64,000 nucleotides of DNA from JANYHF01 sp031393505 (GCA_031393505.1 JANMVX010000242.1:1-64000); one strand, 5' to 3'; shown: positions 8,346 to 16,435, counted from the first letter of the stretch. The notes: generated from the sequence alone by a model not told the origin. Numbers and translations: made by a program.

Positions 8346-9008
8346 ATGACAAGGAACACATCACTTTTCGCCGTGATGACGGCCGTCGCCGCAGTCGCCC
8401 TCACGTCCCCCGCCCAAGCCGACTCCGCCGCCATGACTTTCTTCGTCACCAGCGCCGGCCCCGGAGATGGCGCCAATCTCGGCGGGCTCGATGGGGCGGA
8501 CGCGTACTGCGCAAAACTCGCCAAGGCGGCCGGCGCGACGGCGACCAGCTGGAAGGCCTATCTCAGCACCACCGCGCCTGGCGGCGACGCGGGCGTCAAC
8601 GCGCGCGACCGGATCGGCAAGGGGCCGTGGCAGAATTTCAAGGGCGAGGTGGTCGCCAAATCGGTCGAGGACCTGCATTCGGCTGGTGGCAATGTCACCA
8701 AGGCGACGACGCTCTCCGAAAAGGGCGAACCCATCATGGGGCGCGGCGACGCCACCAACATGCACGATATTCTGACGGGGTCGGATCCGCAGGGCCTGTA
8801 TTCGACCGCAGGCGGGGATACGACCTGCGGCAACTGGACCAAGAATGGCGAGGGGTCCGCCATCGTCGGCCACCATGACAGGAAGGGCTTGAAAGACTCG
8901 CGCCACATGAATTCGTGGAATTCGGCGCACGGCTCGCGCGGCTGCGGGCAGGAGGCGCTGAAGGGTACGGGCGGGGCGGGGTTGTTCTACTGCTTCTCGG
9001 CGAATTGA
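8346..9008 (+). CDS. Secreted lectin-like protein
   Basis: A 220-residue protein with a clear Sec signal peptide (hydrophobic stretch about 8-20, cleavage likely after SPAQA at 25). The mature part has the repeated pattern FVTSAGPGDGANLGGLDGAD, AYLSTTAPGGDAGVNARDR and a C-terminal HMNSWNSAHGSRGC...GLFYCFS. Proteins with this layout are annotated as lectins in Rhizobiales and are thought to have a C-type-lectin/endostatin-like fold. Four conserved Cys would form disulfides in the periplasm or outside the cell. No ligand can be named. ATG 8346 is used because upstream in-frame sequence belongs to the repeat element. Confidence 0.65.
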   Translation: MTRNTSLFAVMTAVAAVALTSPAQADSAAMTFFVTSAGPGDGANLGGLDGADAYCAKLAKAAGATATSWKAYLSTTAPGGDAGVNARDRIGKGPWQNFKGEVVAKSVEDLHSAGGNVTKATTLSEKGEPIMGRGDATNMHDILTGSDPQGLYSTAGGDTTCGNWTKNGEGSAIVGHHDRKGLKDSRHMNSWNSAHGSRGCGQEALKGTGGAGLFYCFSAN

Positions 9009-9017
9009 TCTTTGAAC

Positions 9018-9138
9018 GTAGGGCGCAATAGGCGCGCCTTTTTTTCGCGCCGTATTGCGCCGCGAGGCTCACCGCAATCGCCTGCGCACGTGTTTGACCC
9101 CTGCGGCGCAATACGGCGAAGTGGCCTATTGCGCCCTC
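9018..9138. repeat. Composite palindromic repeat (AGGGCGCAATAGG family)
   Basis: Outer arms AGGGCGCAATAGG (9020-9032) and its reverse complement (9125-9137) flank an inner perfect inverted pair, CGCCGTATTGCGCCG (9048-9062) and 9104-9118. The layout is the same as the repeat at 8111-8266 but the sequence differs. A T-run (9039-9045) after the left GC-rich stem could act as a terminator for the lectin-like gene. Confidence 0.7.
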
Positions 9139-9153
9139 CATCATGGAAACCCT

Positions 9154-9657
9154 ATGACCGTCGCCATCGTCCGCATGACCGAGGACCATATCGCGAGCTT
9201 CCACGCCACGCTCGATGCGGTCGCCCGCGAACGCAAATACCTGGCTTTCCTCGCAGCGCCACCGCTTGAGGCGACGCGCGCGTTCGTGCTCGGCAACATG
9301 GCCAAGGGCGCGCCGCAGTTCGTCGCCATCGCGGGCGCGGAGGTGGTCGGCTGGTGCGATATCACGCCAATCGACCGGCCGATCGACGCGCATTGTGGGA
9401 CGCTCGGCATGGGGCTGCTGTCCGCCTATCGCGGGCAAGGTCTCGGCAAGGCGCTGATCGAGACGGCGGTGGCCGATGCGTTTCGGATCGGACTGACGCG
9501 GGTGGAACTGGCGGTGCACGCCAGCAACGCGCGCGCCTACGCACTCTATGAGCGTGTAGGCTTTGAGCGCGAGGGCGTGAAACGCAAGGCGGTGCGGATC
9601 GATGGGAGGTATGAGGACGTGATCATGATGGCGTGGCTCAACGAGAGCACCCCATGA
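9154..9657 (+). CDS. GNAT family N-acetyltransferase
   Basis: A 167-residue single-domain acetyltransferase. The acetyl-CoA pyrophosphate-binding loop RGQGLG is at 93-98 after the beta-4 strand, and the C-terminal part has ASNARAYALYERVGF, the usual motif B. Members of this subgroup acetylate small amines or antibiotics, but nothing here fixes the substrate. ATG 9154 is preferred because the 33 upstream in-frame codons overlap the palindromic repeat. The stop overlaps the next gene's start (ATGA), indicating co-translation with the NTPase at 9654. Confidence 0.85.
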   Translation: MTVAIVRMTEDHIASFHATLDAVARERKYLAFLAAPPLEATRAFVLGNMAKGAPQFVAIAGAEVVGWCDITPIDRPIDAHCGTLGMGLLSAYRGQGLGKALIETAVADAFRIGLTRVELAVHASNARAYALYERVGFEREGVKRKAVRIDGRYEDVIMMAWLNESTP

Positions 9658-10205
9658 CGCCCTGCCGCATTCACATCCTCGGCGCATCCGGCGCTGGCGT
9701 CACCAGCCTTGGGCGTGCGCTCGGCGCCGCGCTCGCCACGCCTCATCACGATACGGACGATTACTGTTGGCTCCCCACCGACCCTCCGTATCGGGACAAA
9801 CGGGCGCCCGAACTGCGGTTGCGGTTGATGCGCGAGCTGTTCCTCGATCGCGCCGATTGGGTGCTGAGCGGGTCGCTCGATGGCTGGGGCAATCCGATTG
9901 TACCGTGGTTCAATCTGGTGGTGTTTCTGACGCTGCCGACGCCAGTCCGGATCGAACGCCTGCGCGCCCGTGAACGCACCCGCTATGGCGCCGAGGCCAT
10001 TACCTCCGGCGGCTGGCAGCACCAGCACTTCGCCGATTTCATCGACTGGGCGTCCCACTACGACGACGGCACGCGCGAAGGGCGCAGCCGGCGGCGGCAC
10101 GAGGCCTGGCTGGCGGCGCTGCCCTGTCCGATGCCGCGGCTTGACGGTGCGCGCCCGTTGGACGACCTTGCGGGCGAGGTCGTCGCGCATGTGCGGCGCG
10201 GCTGA
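9654..10205 (+). CDS. P-loop NTPase-like protein with deviant Walker A
   Basis: A 183-residue protein similar in layout to adenylate-kinase-like AAA family proteins. The N-terminal loop is ILGASGAGVTSLG (8-20), where the expected GKS/T is GVT. The Walker lysine, residue 16, is therefore Val. Related families with GSGTTT at this place exist, so the loop may bind nucleotide differently or not at all. Later segments (FLTLPTPVRIERLRARERTRYG) resemble the LID/arginine region of small kinases. It overlaps the GNAT gene by four bases and is followed after 21 bases by the DUF1330 gene; the three look like one operon. Confidence 0.65.
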   Translation: MTPCRIHILGASGAGVTSLGRALGAALATPHHDTDDYCWLPTDPPYRDKRAPELRLRLMRELFLDRADWVLSGSLDGWGNPIVPWFNLVVFLTLPTPVRIERLRARERTRYGAEAITSGGWQHQHFADFIDWASHYDDGTREGRSRRRHEAWLAALPCPMPRLDGARPLDDLAGEVVAHVRRG

Positions 10206-10226
10206 CGAACAACCGTGAGGGACATC

Positions 10227-10535
10227 ATGCCAAAAGGCTACTGGATCGCGCGCGTGGACGTCCACGACGCCGATGCCTACAAAACCTACATTGCGGCCAA
10301 CGGTCCCGTGTTCGCCAAGTTCGGCGGGCGCTTTATCGTACGCGGGGCGGCGCTGGAGAACCCGGAAGGCGCGATGCGGGCGCGCAATGTGGTGATCGAA
10401 TTCCCCAGCGTGGAGGCGGCGCAGGCGTGCTACCACTCGCCAGAGTATCAGGCGGTCAGGGCGCTCAGGGTCAACGCCAGCGCGGGCGATCTCGTGATCA
10501 TGGAAGGTTATGAGGGCCTGCAGCCGGTCGCCTGA
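10227..10535 (+). CDS. DUF1330 domain-containing protein
   Basis: A 102-residue protein with the DUF1330 pattern: YWIARVDVHDADAYKTY at the start, a central VRGAALENPEG, and the C-terminal IEFPSVEAAQACYHSPEYQ. The family is a ferredoxin-like (dimeric alpha/beta barrel) fold of unknown biochemical role. ATG 10227 has GAGGGA eight bases upstream; a GTG 12 bases earlier overlaps that site. It is the last gene of the small GNAT/NTPase run. Confidence 0.85.
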   Translation: MPKGYWIARVDVHDADAYKTYIAANGPVFAKFGGRFIVRGAALENPEGAMRARNVVIEFPSVEAAQACYHSPEYQAVRALRVNASAGDLVIMEGYEGLQPVA

Positions 10536-10562
10536 AACACCCCCCAACCAAGGATCATCTCC

Positions 10563-10643
10563 ATGCTGAAATTCTACATGTCCGCCGCGCCGAACCCGAC
10601 CAAGAAGGCCATGTTCAGGCATATGCAGTTGAAGGCGGGGTGA
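10563..10643 (+). pseudogene. Remnant of a glutathione S-transferase gene
   Basis: A 26-codon frame starting MLKFYMSAAPNPTKKAMF, which is the beta-1/alpha-1 start of a GST (MLKLYxxxxPNxxKxxLF). It then departs into unrelated codons and a TGA. No further GST sequence follows; a palindromic repeat begins 11 bases later. It is read as a gene cut down to its first 18 or so codons. Confidence 0.4.
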
Positions 10644-10653
10644 AGAACGTAAT

Positions 10654-10750
10654 AAGACGTGAAGTCGTGAAATCGTGAAATCGCCAAGTCGTGCGCATTG
10701 TGCTGCCCTTCCCGATTTCACGAATTGGCGACTTCACGATTTCACGTCTT
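10654..10750. repeat. Inverted repeat built from GTGAAATC/GTGAAGTC units
   Basis: Outer arms AAGACGTGAA (10654-10663) and TTCACGTCTT (10741-10750) are exact complements. Inside, both halves carry repeats of CGTGAAATC or CGTGAAGTC and AAATCGCCAA / TTGGCGACTT, giving a long imperfect hairpin. It separates the GST remnant from the MoxR-type ATPase gene. Confidence 0.65.
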
Positions 10751-10784
10751 GCCGATGAGCGCCGTCTGCGGTTTAACCACCGCC

Positions 10785-11840
10785 ATGCAAGCTGCTCCCA
10801 GCCTCACACCCTCCGCCCTCGCCCCTTATCTGCTCAACGTCGCGACCGTGCTCCCGGTCTTCATCTGGGGGCCGCCGGGCATTGGGAAGTCGGCGCTGGT
10901 GCGCGACTTCGCCGCCAGCGTCGGCTTGCCCTGCGTGTCGCTGCTCGGCTCGCAGCTGGCGCCGGAAGACATCATCGGTGTACCGCAGATCGTCGATGGC
11001 AAATCGCGCTTCTGCCCTCCAACTATGATCGCGCGTGAAGAACCGTACTGCCTGTTTCTCGATGAGCTGAACGCCTGCAGCCAGGAGGTGCAGAAGGCGT
11101 TCTACTCGCTCATCCTGGACCGGCGCATCGGCGAGTATCACCTGCCCAAGGGTTCGATCGTGATCGGTGCGGGCAACCGGGCCGAGGATGCCGCCATCGT
11201 GCGGCCGATGTCGTCGGCGCTGGTGAACCGCATGGCGCATGTGCAGTTGCGCGCGTCCGCGCACGACTGGCTGGCCTGGGCCGGGCCGGCGGGCGTGCAT
11301 GAGATGGTGATCAGCTACATCATGAACCGCTCCGACCATCTGTGGTCCAAGCCGCCCAAGCACGAAGAGCCGTTCTCGACGCCGCGCGCGTGGGACATGC
11401 TCTCGCAGGCGATCAAGTCCTATGGCGATCCGGTTGGCACGGATCATTTGAAAATCCTGGCGTCGTCGCTGCTCACTCCGGCGCACGCGGCGCAATTCAC
11501 CGCCTTTGCGCGGCTGCGTGAGCGCGCGCACGATCTTTCCGCCATCGTGAAGGGCGAGCGCAGCTGGCCCGAAAAACCTGAGGAGCGCGACATCCTCTAT
11601 TTCCTGGTGCAGCAGTTGCGCGACCGCTTGATCAAGGAGCTACCGGAGGACGAGAGCAAGGCGTCCCGCGAGGCGCGCGAACTGGCCAACCGGGCCAAGG
11701 ATATGATCGTGTCCCTCTCGCGGATTTCCACCGAGCTGGCGCAGATGGTGGTGACCGAAGCCGAGAGCGGCGCGGCCCTGCCGGCGTGGTACACCATCGA
11801 GCTGGCGCGCGCGCTGCCGCGGCTGGCGGCGCAGAGGTAA
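10785..11840 (+). CDS. MoxR-family AAA+ ATPase
   Basis: A 351-residue AAA+ protein with Walker A GPPGIGKS (29-36), Walker B CLFLDELNA (89-97) and sensor 1 GAGNRAED. This is the MoxR/RavA-like clade, in which the ATPase acts as a chaperone or activator for a partner carrying a von Willebrand A domain. That partner is encoded next (11965-13809). The start is uncertain: ATG 10785 is used, but ATG 10755 is in frame and directly follows the palindromic repeat. The C-terminal part (from about 230) is the helical lid and a charged extension. Confidence 0.8.
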   Translation: MQAAPSLTPSALAPYLLNVATVLPVFIWGPPGIGKSALVRDFAASVGLPCVSLLGSQLAPEDIIGVPQIVDGKSRFCPPTMIAREEPYCLFLDELNACSQEVQKAFYSLILDRRIGEYHLPKGSIVIGAGNRAEDAAIVRPMSSALVNRMAHVQLRASAHDWLAWAGPAGVHEMVISYIMNRSDHLWSKPPKHEEPFSTPRAWDMLSQAIKSYGDPVGTDHLKILASSLLTPAHAAQFTAFARLRERAHDLSAIVKGERSWPEKPEERDILYFLVQQLRDRLIKELPEDESKASREARELANRAKDMIVSLSRISTELAQMVVTEAESGAALPAWYTIELARALPRLAAQR

Positions 11841-11857
11841 TACGATGCACCGTCGGC

Positions 11858-11930
11858 GTAGGGGCGACCCGTGGGTCGCCCTCGGGCAGCGCGCCGTGCC
11901 GTTAAAGGACGACCCCCGGGTCGCCCCTAC
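11858..11930. repeat. 73-bp palindromic repeat, copy 1 (GTAGGGGCGACCC family)
   Basis: It begins GTAGGGGCGACCCGTGGGTC and ends with the matching complement GACCC...GGTCGCCCCTAC, so the whole unit folds into one hairpin with internal smaller ones. A second copy of exactly the same length is at 21813-21885. It fills the gap between the ATPase and VWA genes. Confidence 0.75.
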
Positions 11931-11964
11931 GCCATCAAGCCTTTTTGTTTGCATACAGAGTCTC

Positions 11965-13809
11965 ATGGCCAAACCGCCCAAAATCCCGAAGGAAAACCTC
12001 GAACTCCTGGCCGCCGGTCAGGCCGCCGTCGGGCAGCATCCGCTGCTGGCCTACCTGCGCGAGTTGGCCTATGTGACGGCGTCGCCAAAACAGCCGTTCC
12101 CCAAGACGGGCTGGGCGCGCATGCTGGTCAGCCAGGGCCACGATAAGAAGCCGATAATCCAGATCGAGCTCAATCCCTGGCAGCGCGGCACGCCAGCCGA
12201 ATGGGTGGCGGTGATCGGCCAGGCGCTGTTGCACATCGCGCTGAATCACCTCGATCCGCGCCGCGAAGACGATACCTGGCGCTATGCTTGCGAGCTGGCG
12301 GCGACGGAACTGCTGCGCCACCTCGGTGTCAGCCAGCGGCCGGAATCGCTGGAATATCTCGAGGATTCGCCGCCCGGCAAAACCGCCGAGGAGATCGCGC
12401 GCAACATTTCTGGCGACCTCCCCGCGTCCCGTCAGCGCTACGGCCACCGGGGACTGGCAGGCGACGGACAGCCGACCTGGATCGTCGCGCCCGAGGTAAA
12501 GCCCTTCGACGCCGTACTGAAAAAGAAACACACCACGGCGTTGGCCGAAGGCATCCGCTCCGCCATCCGCAAAGCCGTCGACGAAGCCGGATACGCCGCA
12601 CGCGGACCAAGCAAAAAGGCCAACTCGCGCGCCGAACTTGCCCGCTCCTGGTTCATCGCCAGCTATCCGCTGCTGGCCTCGCTCGCGGCCGCCTTCGAGA
12701 TCGTCGAGGACGCCGGTATTTGCGACTTGTACGACATATCCATCGCGGCCGTGAATTCCGAAGAGCGAAAGATCTATATCAATCCAAAGTTCCCCATGAC
12801 CTATGGCGGCCTGCAGTTCGTCATGGCGCACGAGCTCTTACACGTCGGCTTGCGCCACGAAGCGCGCCGCCAGGGCCGCGATCCGTTCCTGTGGAACATC
12901 GCCTGCGACTACGTCATCAACGCCTGGCTGATCGAGATGGGAGTGGGCGAGCTGCCGACGCCGACGTTGATGCTCGACATGGAGCTGGGCTTTGAGAAGG
13001 AGTCCGCCGAAGCGCTCTATGATCGCATCGTGGGCGACCTGCGCATGATGCGCCGTCTACAGAAGGCCCGTACCCTGCGTGGCGCCGGCCTGGGCGACAT
13101 GATGTCGGAACGCCCGCCGTCCTGGTGGACCGGCGCGGGCTGCGATCTCGACACCTTCTATCGCCGCGCCCTCCGCGAAGGCCTCGACTTGCATCAATCG
13201 GGCGGACGCGGCCTATTGCCTGGCGATCTGGTGGAAGAAATCCGCGCCATCCTGGAGCCGCCGATCCCGTGGGACGTGAAGCTCGGCCAATGGCTGGATA
13301 ACTTCTTCCCGCCCATAGAATCCCGCCGCTCGTTCGCCCGCGCCAGCCGCCGCCAATCCTCGACGCCCGATATTCCGCGCGCGGTCTATGTCCGTCCGCC
13401 CGAACTGATGGCGTCGCGCACCTTCTGCGTCATCCTCGACACCTCCGGCTCAATGCAGCCGCAGCTGCTGGCGCGCGGCCTCGGCGCCATCGTCAGCTAC
13501 GCATTAAGCCGCGAAGTGCCGCTGGTGCGCGTCCTCCAGTGCGACGCCGGCGTACACGACATGGGGTATATTGAGCCGGAGTCGCTGCTCTCGCGCATAG
13601 ACGTGCGCGGCCGCGGCGGCACCGTGCTGATGCCCGCCGTGCACAAGATCGAAGCCGCCGCCGACGTGCCCAAGGATTCGCCACTGTTGATCATCACCGA
13701 TGGCCTATGTGACGTGCTGACGGTGAAGCGCGAACACGCCTATCTGCTGCCCGGCGGCAAGCGGTTGCCGTTTCCAACCCGCGCGCCGGTGTTCCATTTC
13801 GGGGAATGA
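11965..13809 (+). CDS. VWA-like protein with putative metallopeptidase domain (DUF2201-type)
   Basis: A 614-residue cytoplasmic protein. The central N-terminal part has MAHELLHVGLRH with the zinc-binding HExxH at 289-293, as in the DUF2201 N-terminal putative metallopeptidase domain. The C-terminal part is a von Willebrand A-like domain with the MIDAS motif DTSGSM starting at Asp492. ATG 11965 follows the palindromic repeat; upstream in-frame codons are repeat sequence. With the MoxR ATPase just before it, this is a two-gene chaperone/adaptor pair. Such pairs help assemble or activate other protein complexes. The client is not encoded nearby and is unknown. Confidence 0.8.
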   Translation: MAKPPKIPKENLELLAAGQAAVGQHPLLAYLRELAYVTASPKQPFPKTGWARMLVSQGHDKKPIIQIELNPWQRGTPAEWVAVIGQALLHIALNHLDPRREDDTWRYACELAATELLRHLGVSQRPESLEYLEDSPPGKTAEEIARNISGDLPASRQRYGHRGLAGDGQPTWIVAPEVKPFDAVLKKKHTTALAEGIRSAIRKAVDEAGYAARGPSKKANSRAELARSWFIASYPLLASLAAAFEIVEDAGICDLYDISIAAVNSEERKIYINPKFPMTYGGLQFVMAHELLHVGLRHEARRQGRDPFLWNIACDYVINAWLIEMGVGELPTPTLMLDMELGFEKESAEALYDRIVGDLRMMRRLQKARTLRGAGLGDMMSERPPSWWTGAGCDLDTFYRRALREGLDLHQSGGRGLLPGDLVEEIRAILEPPIPWDVKLGQWLDNFFPPIESRRSFARASRRQSSTPDIPRAVYVRPPELMASRTFCVILDTSGSMQPQLLARGLGAIVSYALSREVPLVRVLQCDAGVHDMGYIEPESLLSRIDVRGRGGTVLMPAVHKIEAAADVPKDSPLLIITDGLCDVLTVKREHAYLLPGGKRLPFPTRAPVFHFGE

Positions 13810-13861
13810 GGCGGGCAATCGGTATTGGACGAAAGGCATGAAAGGACGTATTATCGGAGCC

Positions 13862-14143
13862 ATGAACAAACACGTCACAGAACGCATCGACGATGCTGAG
13901 CGAGTTGCGAACCCGGCGGATGTGCTCACGCGTGTCCAAGCCGAAGGCATTGCCCCCGACATAACGCGTAGAGTTGCGGCAATCGAGCGGCGGGCGCCTT
14001 TGAAGCCGCCAACGTCTGCTGAATTGGATGCAGCGCTCGCCCGTGGCCCTCGACTCGATCCTGACGACGCAGACGATTTTCTAAAACTAATCGAGCAAAT
14101 ACGGCGTGAGGCGGTCTTGCCAGAGCGTTCGCCGTGGGATTGA
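13862..14143 (+). CDS. Probable VapB-like antitoxin
   Basis: A 93-residue hydrophilic protein (AERVANPADVLTRVQAEGIAPD onward, ending LIEQIRREAVLPERSPWD) whose gene overlaps the PIN-domain gene by 10 bases. Small size, charge and position directly before vapC mark it as the antitoxin. I see no clear AbrB, RHH or Phd motif, so the family is not assigned. ATG 13862 is preferred over 13838 because of the GGAG five bases upstream. The gene looks intact although its partner is interrupted. Confidence 0.6.
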   Translation: MNKHVTERIDDAERVANPADVLTRVQAEGIAPDITRRVAAIERRAPLKPPTSAELDAALARGPRLDPDDADDFLKLIEQIRREAVLPERSPWD

Positions 14144-14641
14144 TCGTCGATACCGGAGTTTTTATCACCTACGAAAGACTTGGCATTGCGCCCGACTTTT
14201 CGCGGTTTGGTCCGGTGGACGCCAACTGGATCAGCGCGGTGACCTATTCTGAGCTTTTGGCCGGCGTTCACATGGCCAACAGCGAGGACCGGCGAGTGCG
14301 CCGCTTGGCTTTTGTCGAGAAGGTTCTCGTCGCGATACCCGTGCTAAGGGCACCCTCCACAATAAGTGCGCTGACCATCCCCGACTTTCGGGTGTGAATT
14401 CAACAGTATGGGCTGGCGAAATGGCGCACTTATTGTGGTGGGCACCTTAAGCTTCACTCGAAGCACGGCTCCGATACACGCAGAGATTGGCGCTTTTTTG
14501 CGGCGTGCGGGCAAAACGATTGGTCCATATGATCTCATGATCGCGGCAACAGCACTTGAACACGGGCATTCCGTCCTGACCCTCAACTTCGGCGAGTTCG
14601 AGCGCGTGCCAGGCCTGACCGTCATTCGCTGGACGAAGTGA
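14134..14641 (+). pseudogene. vapC: vapC-like PIN-domain toxin gene interrupted by a miniature element
   Basis: The GTG at 14134 opens a PIN-domain protein: VDTGVFITYE with Asp6, and TYSELLAGV with Glu40. The frame is normal to LVAIPVL, where a 101-bp element enters and brings a TGA at 14395-14397. Coding resumes after it with SFTRSTAPIHAEIG and GPYDLMIAATALEHGHSVLTLN, which holds the last acidic residue and the conserved Asn. Removing 14347-14447 plus one TA joins the halves in frame. The result is a 134-residue protein with Asp6, Glu40, Asp99 and Asn117 all present. As it stands the toxin is inactivated. Confidence 0.85.
14347..14447. mobile_element. 101-bp MITE with TA target duplication inside vapC
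   Basis: The ends are inverted: AGGGCACCCTCCACAATAAG with GTGCGC on the left, against AGGTGCCCACCACAATAAG with GTGCGC reading in from the right. About 22 of 25 positions match with one gap. TA flanks both sides (14345-14346 and 14448-14449), the target duplication of IS630/Tc1-mariner elements. No transposase is encoded, so it must have been moved in trans. Confidence 0.8.
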
Positions 14642-14642
14642 C

Positions 14643-15557
14643 ATGCACGACTACGTCATCGTCCTCCTGAACGGTTTTGGCGCGCCCCCGCTCACGGCGG
14701 GACGGGTGCATGACCTTTATTTCGGGCTCGTACCACAGATGTGCCGCTCCGAGGTTCGCTGGCTCGCCCCCGGCGAGGCCGTCGAGTTGCCGCTACGCGT
14801 CGAAGAGCCGGTAGTCGCCGAGGGCATCGCGGACGCCATCGCGGCCGAACTCGCCGGCCAGCCCATCGACAGCGCGCTCCTCCCCGCCGCCAACCGCCGC
14901 AAGCGGTTGCTGGTGGCCGATATGGAATCCACCATCGTGGCCGAGGAGTGCCTCGATGAACTGGCCGCCGAAGCCGGGATCGGCGAGCAGATCGCCGGCA
15001 TAACGGCGCGAGCCATGCGGGGCGAACTGGCGTTCGAGCCCGCCTTGCGCGAACGCATCGGCTTGCTCAAGGGCATGTCAGTCGCCAGCCTGGAGCGGCT
15101 TCGTGACCGACTTACGGTGCTGCCCGGCGCAGCCACCCTTGTCGCCACCATGAAGGCCCATGGCGCCCCTACGGCCCTCGTGTCGGGGGGCTTTACGTTT
15201 TTCACCGGGACGGTCGCCGCCAAACTTGGCTTTCACGAACACCACGGCAACGCACTGGACATCGCCGGCGGAAAGCTCACGGGTGGCCTCTCTGGCCCCA
15301 TTCTTGGCCGCCAGGAGAAGGCCGATCACCTCGCCCGCATGGCCGCATCGCTGGGGCTCACCCCAGCCGACGCCGTGGCCGTGGGCGACGGCGCCAATGA
15401 CGTCGCCATGGTGCAGCTGGCGGGCCTGGGCGTCGCCTATCGGGGCAAGCCGCTGCTGGCGGGCGTTGCCGACGCCGTGCTTCGCCATGCCGACCTGACG
15501 GCGCTTCTTTACCTTCAAGGTTACAATCGCGGGGAATTCACAGTACCCACTGGCTGA
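14643..15557 (+). CDS. serB: Phosphoserine phosphatase
   Basis: A 304-residue HAD-superfamily enzyme making the last step of serine synthesis, O-phospho-L-serine to L-serine. Motif I is DMEST (93-97), the alphaproteobacterial variant of DxDST with Glu in place of the second Asp. Motif II is SGGFTFF (181-187), the motif III lysine is about 226, and GDGAND is at 248-253. The first 80 residues are the ACT-like N-terminal part usual for SerB. It starts two bases after the interrupted vapC and is followed after 32 bases by pcs. Confidence 0.95.
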   Translation: MHDYVIVLLNGFGAPPLTAGRVHDLYFGLVPQMCRSEVRWLAPGEAVELPLRVEEPVVAEGIADAIAAELAGQPIDSALLPAANRRKRLLVADMESTIVAEECLDELAAEAGIGEQIAGITARAMRGELAFEPALRERIGLLKGMSVASLERLRDRLTVLPGAATLVATMKAHGAPTALVSGGFTFFTGTVAAKLGFHEHHGNALDIAGGKLTGGLSGPILGRQEKADHLARMAASLGLTPADAVAVGDGANDVAMVQLAGLGVAYRGKPLLAGVADAVLRHADLTALLYLQGYNRGEFTVPTG

Positions 15558-15589
15558 CAGGCCGGAAAAACTGTGTCATCACCGCAGCC

Positions 15590-16354
15590 ATGAAACTCGA
15601 TCTTCCTCGCGTGACGGGCGATCAGACCCGCGTGGCTGCGGCCTGGGCCGTGCATGCTTTCACCGCCACCGGCGTCATGCTGGGGCTGTTTGCTCTCTTT
15701 GCAACTATTCAGGGCTACCAGCAGAACGCGTTTTTGTGGCTCGGCCTCGCCCTGTTCGTCGACGGGATCGACGGCTCGCTGGCGCGCCATTTCCAGGTGC
15801 GCGAGTACACGCCCAACTTCGACGGCGCCACGCTCGACAACGTTGTCGATTATACCACGTACACGTTCATCCCGGCGCTGATGGTCTACTTCTTCGCCAT
15901 GGTGCCGCAAGGGTTTGGCATTGCGGCGGCCTGCTTCATCGCGCTGACGTCGCTCTATTGCTTCGCCAACAACAACATGAAAACAACGGATTACTATTTC
16001 TCCGGCTTCCCGGCGGTCTGGAACATCGTGGTGCTGTACCTGCAGATCCTGCGCACGCCGCAATGGGTCAACTTGGCGATCATCGTGACCTGCGGCATCC
16101 TCACCTTCGTGCCGTGGAAATATGTCCACCCCTTGCGTGTCGCCCGCTTCCGCCCCGCCACCATTGCGGCGACCATCGTCTGGTGTTTTACCAGTTTCTG
16201 GCTGATTTTCACGACCGGTAAACTTGAGCACCCGTCGGTCAGTGAGCCGTTGGTGTTCGCGGTCTGGATCGCAGCTTCCCTATATTTCGCCGCCATCTGC
16301 TTCATCCGCACGCTGGGCGAACCCGAGGCGGCGACCAAGACCGATCCGCACTGA
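15590..16354 (+). CDS. pcs: Phosphatidylcholine synthase
   Basis: A 254-residue multi-pass membrane enzyme that condenses CDP-diacylglycerol with choline, the one-step route to phosphatidylcholine in Rhizobiales and some other bacteria. The CDP-alcohol phosphotransferase motif is at residues 61-87: DGSLAR, a 12-residue stretch, then DGATLDNVVD. The wide spacing between AR and the second part is the Pcs form. About eight hydrophobic segments can be counted. The length and the PYWKxxHPLRV-like segment (VPWKYVHPLRVA) fit the family. The neighbouring serB could point to shared amino-acid/lipid supply, but may be chance. Confidence 0.92.
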   Translation: MKLDLPRVTGDQTRVAAAWAVHAFTATGVMLGLFALFATIQGYQQNAFLWLGLALFVDGIDGSLARHFQVREYTPNFDGATLDNVVDYTTYTFIPALMVYFFAMVPQGFGIAAACFIALTSLYCFANNNMKTTDYYFSGFPAVWNIVVLYLQILRTPQWVNLAIIVTCGILTFVPWKYVHPLRVARFRPATIAATIVWCFTSFWLIFTTGKLEHPSVSEPLVFAVWIAASLYFAAICFIRTLGEPEAATKTDPH

Positions 16355-16435
16355 TACCAGCCCGCACGATCAGTGACCCGTTGCTGGCGCGGTCTTTGCG
16401 CGGGGGGCGACGGGCAAGTCGCGCTCTTACAGTTG

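Noticed and set aside
8111..11930. Cluster of palindromes considered as a CRISPR array
   Set aside because: Units differ in sequence, are separated by genes, and there are no equal-length spacers or cas genes.
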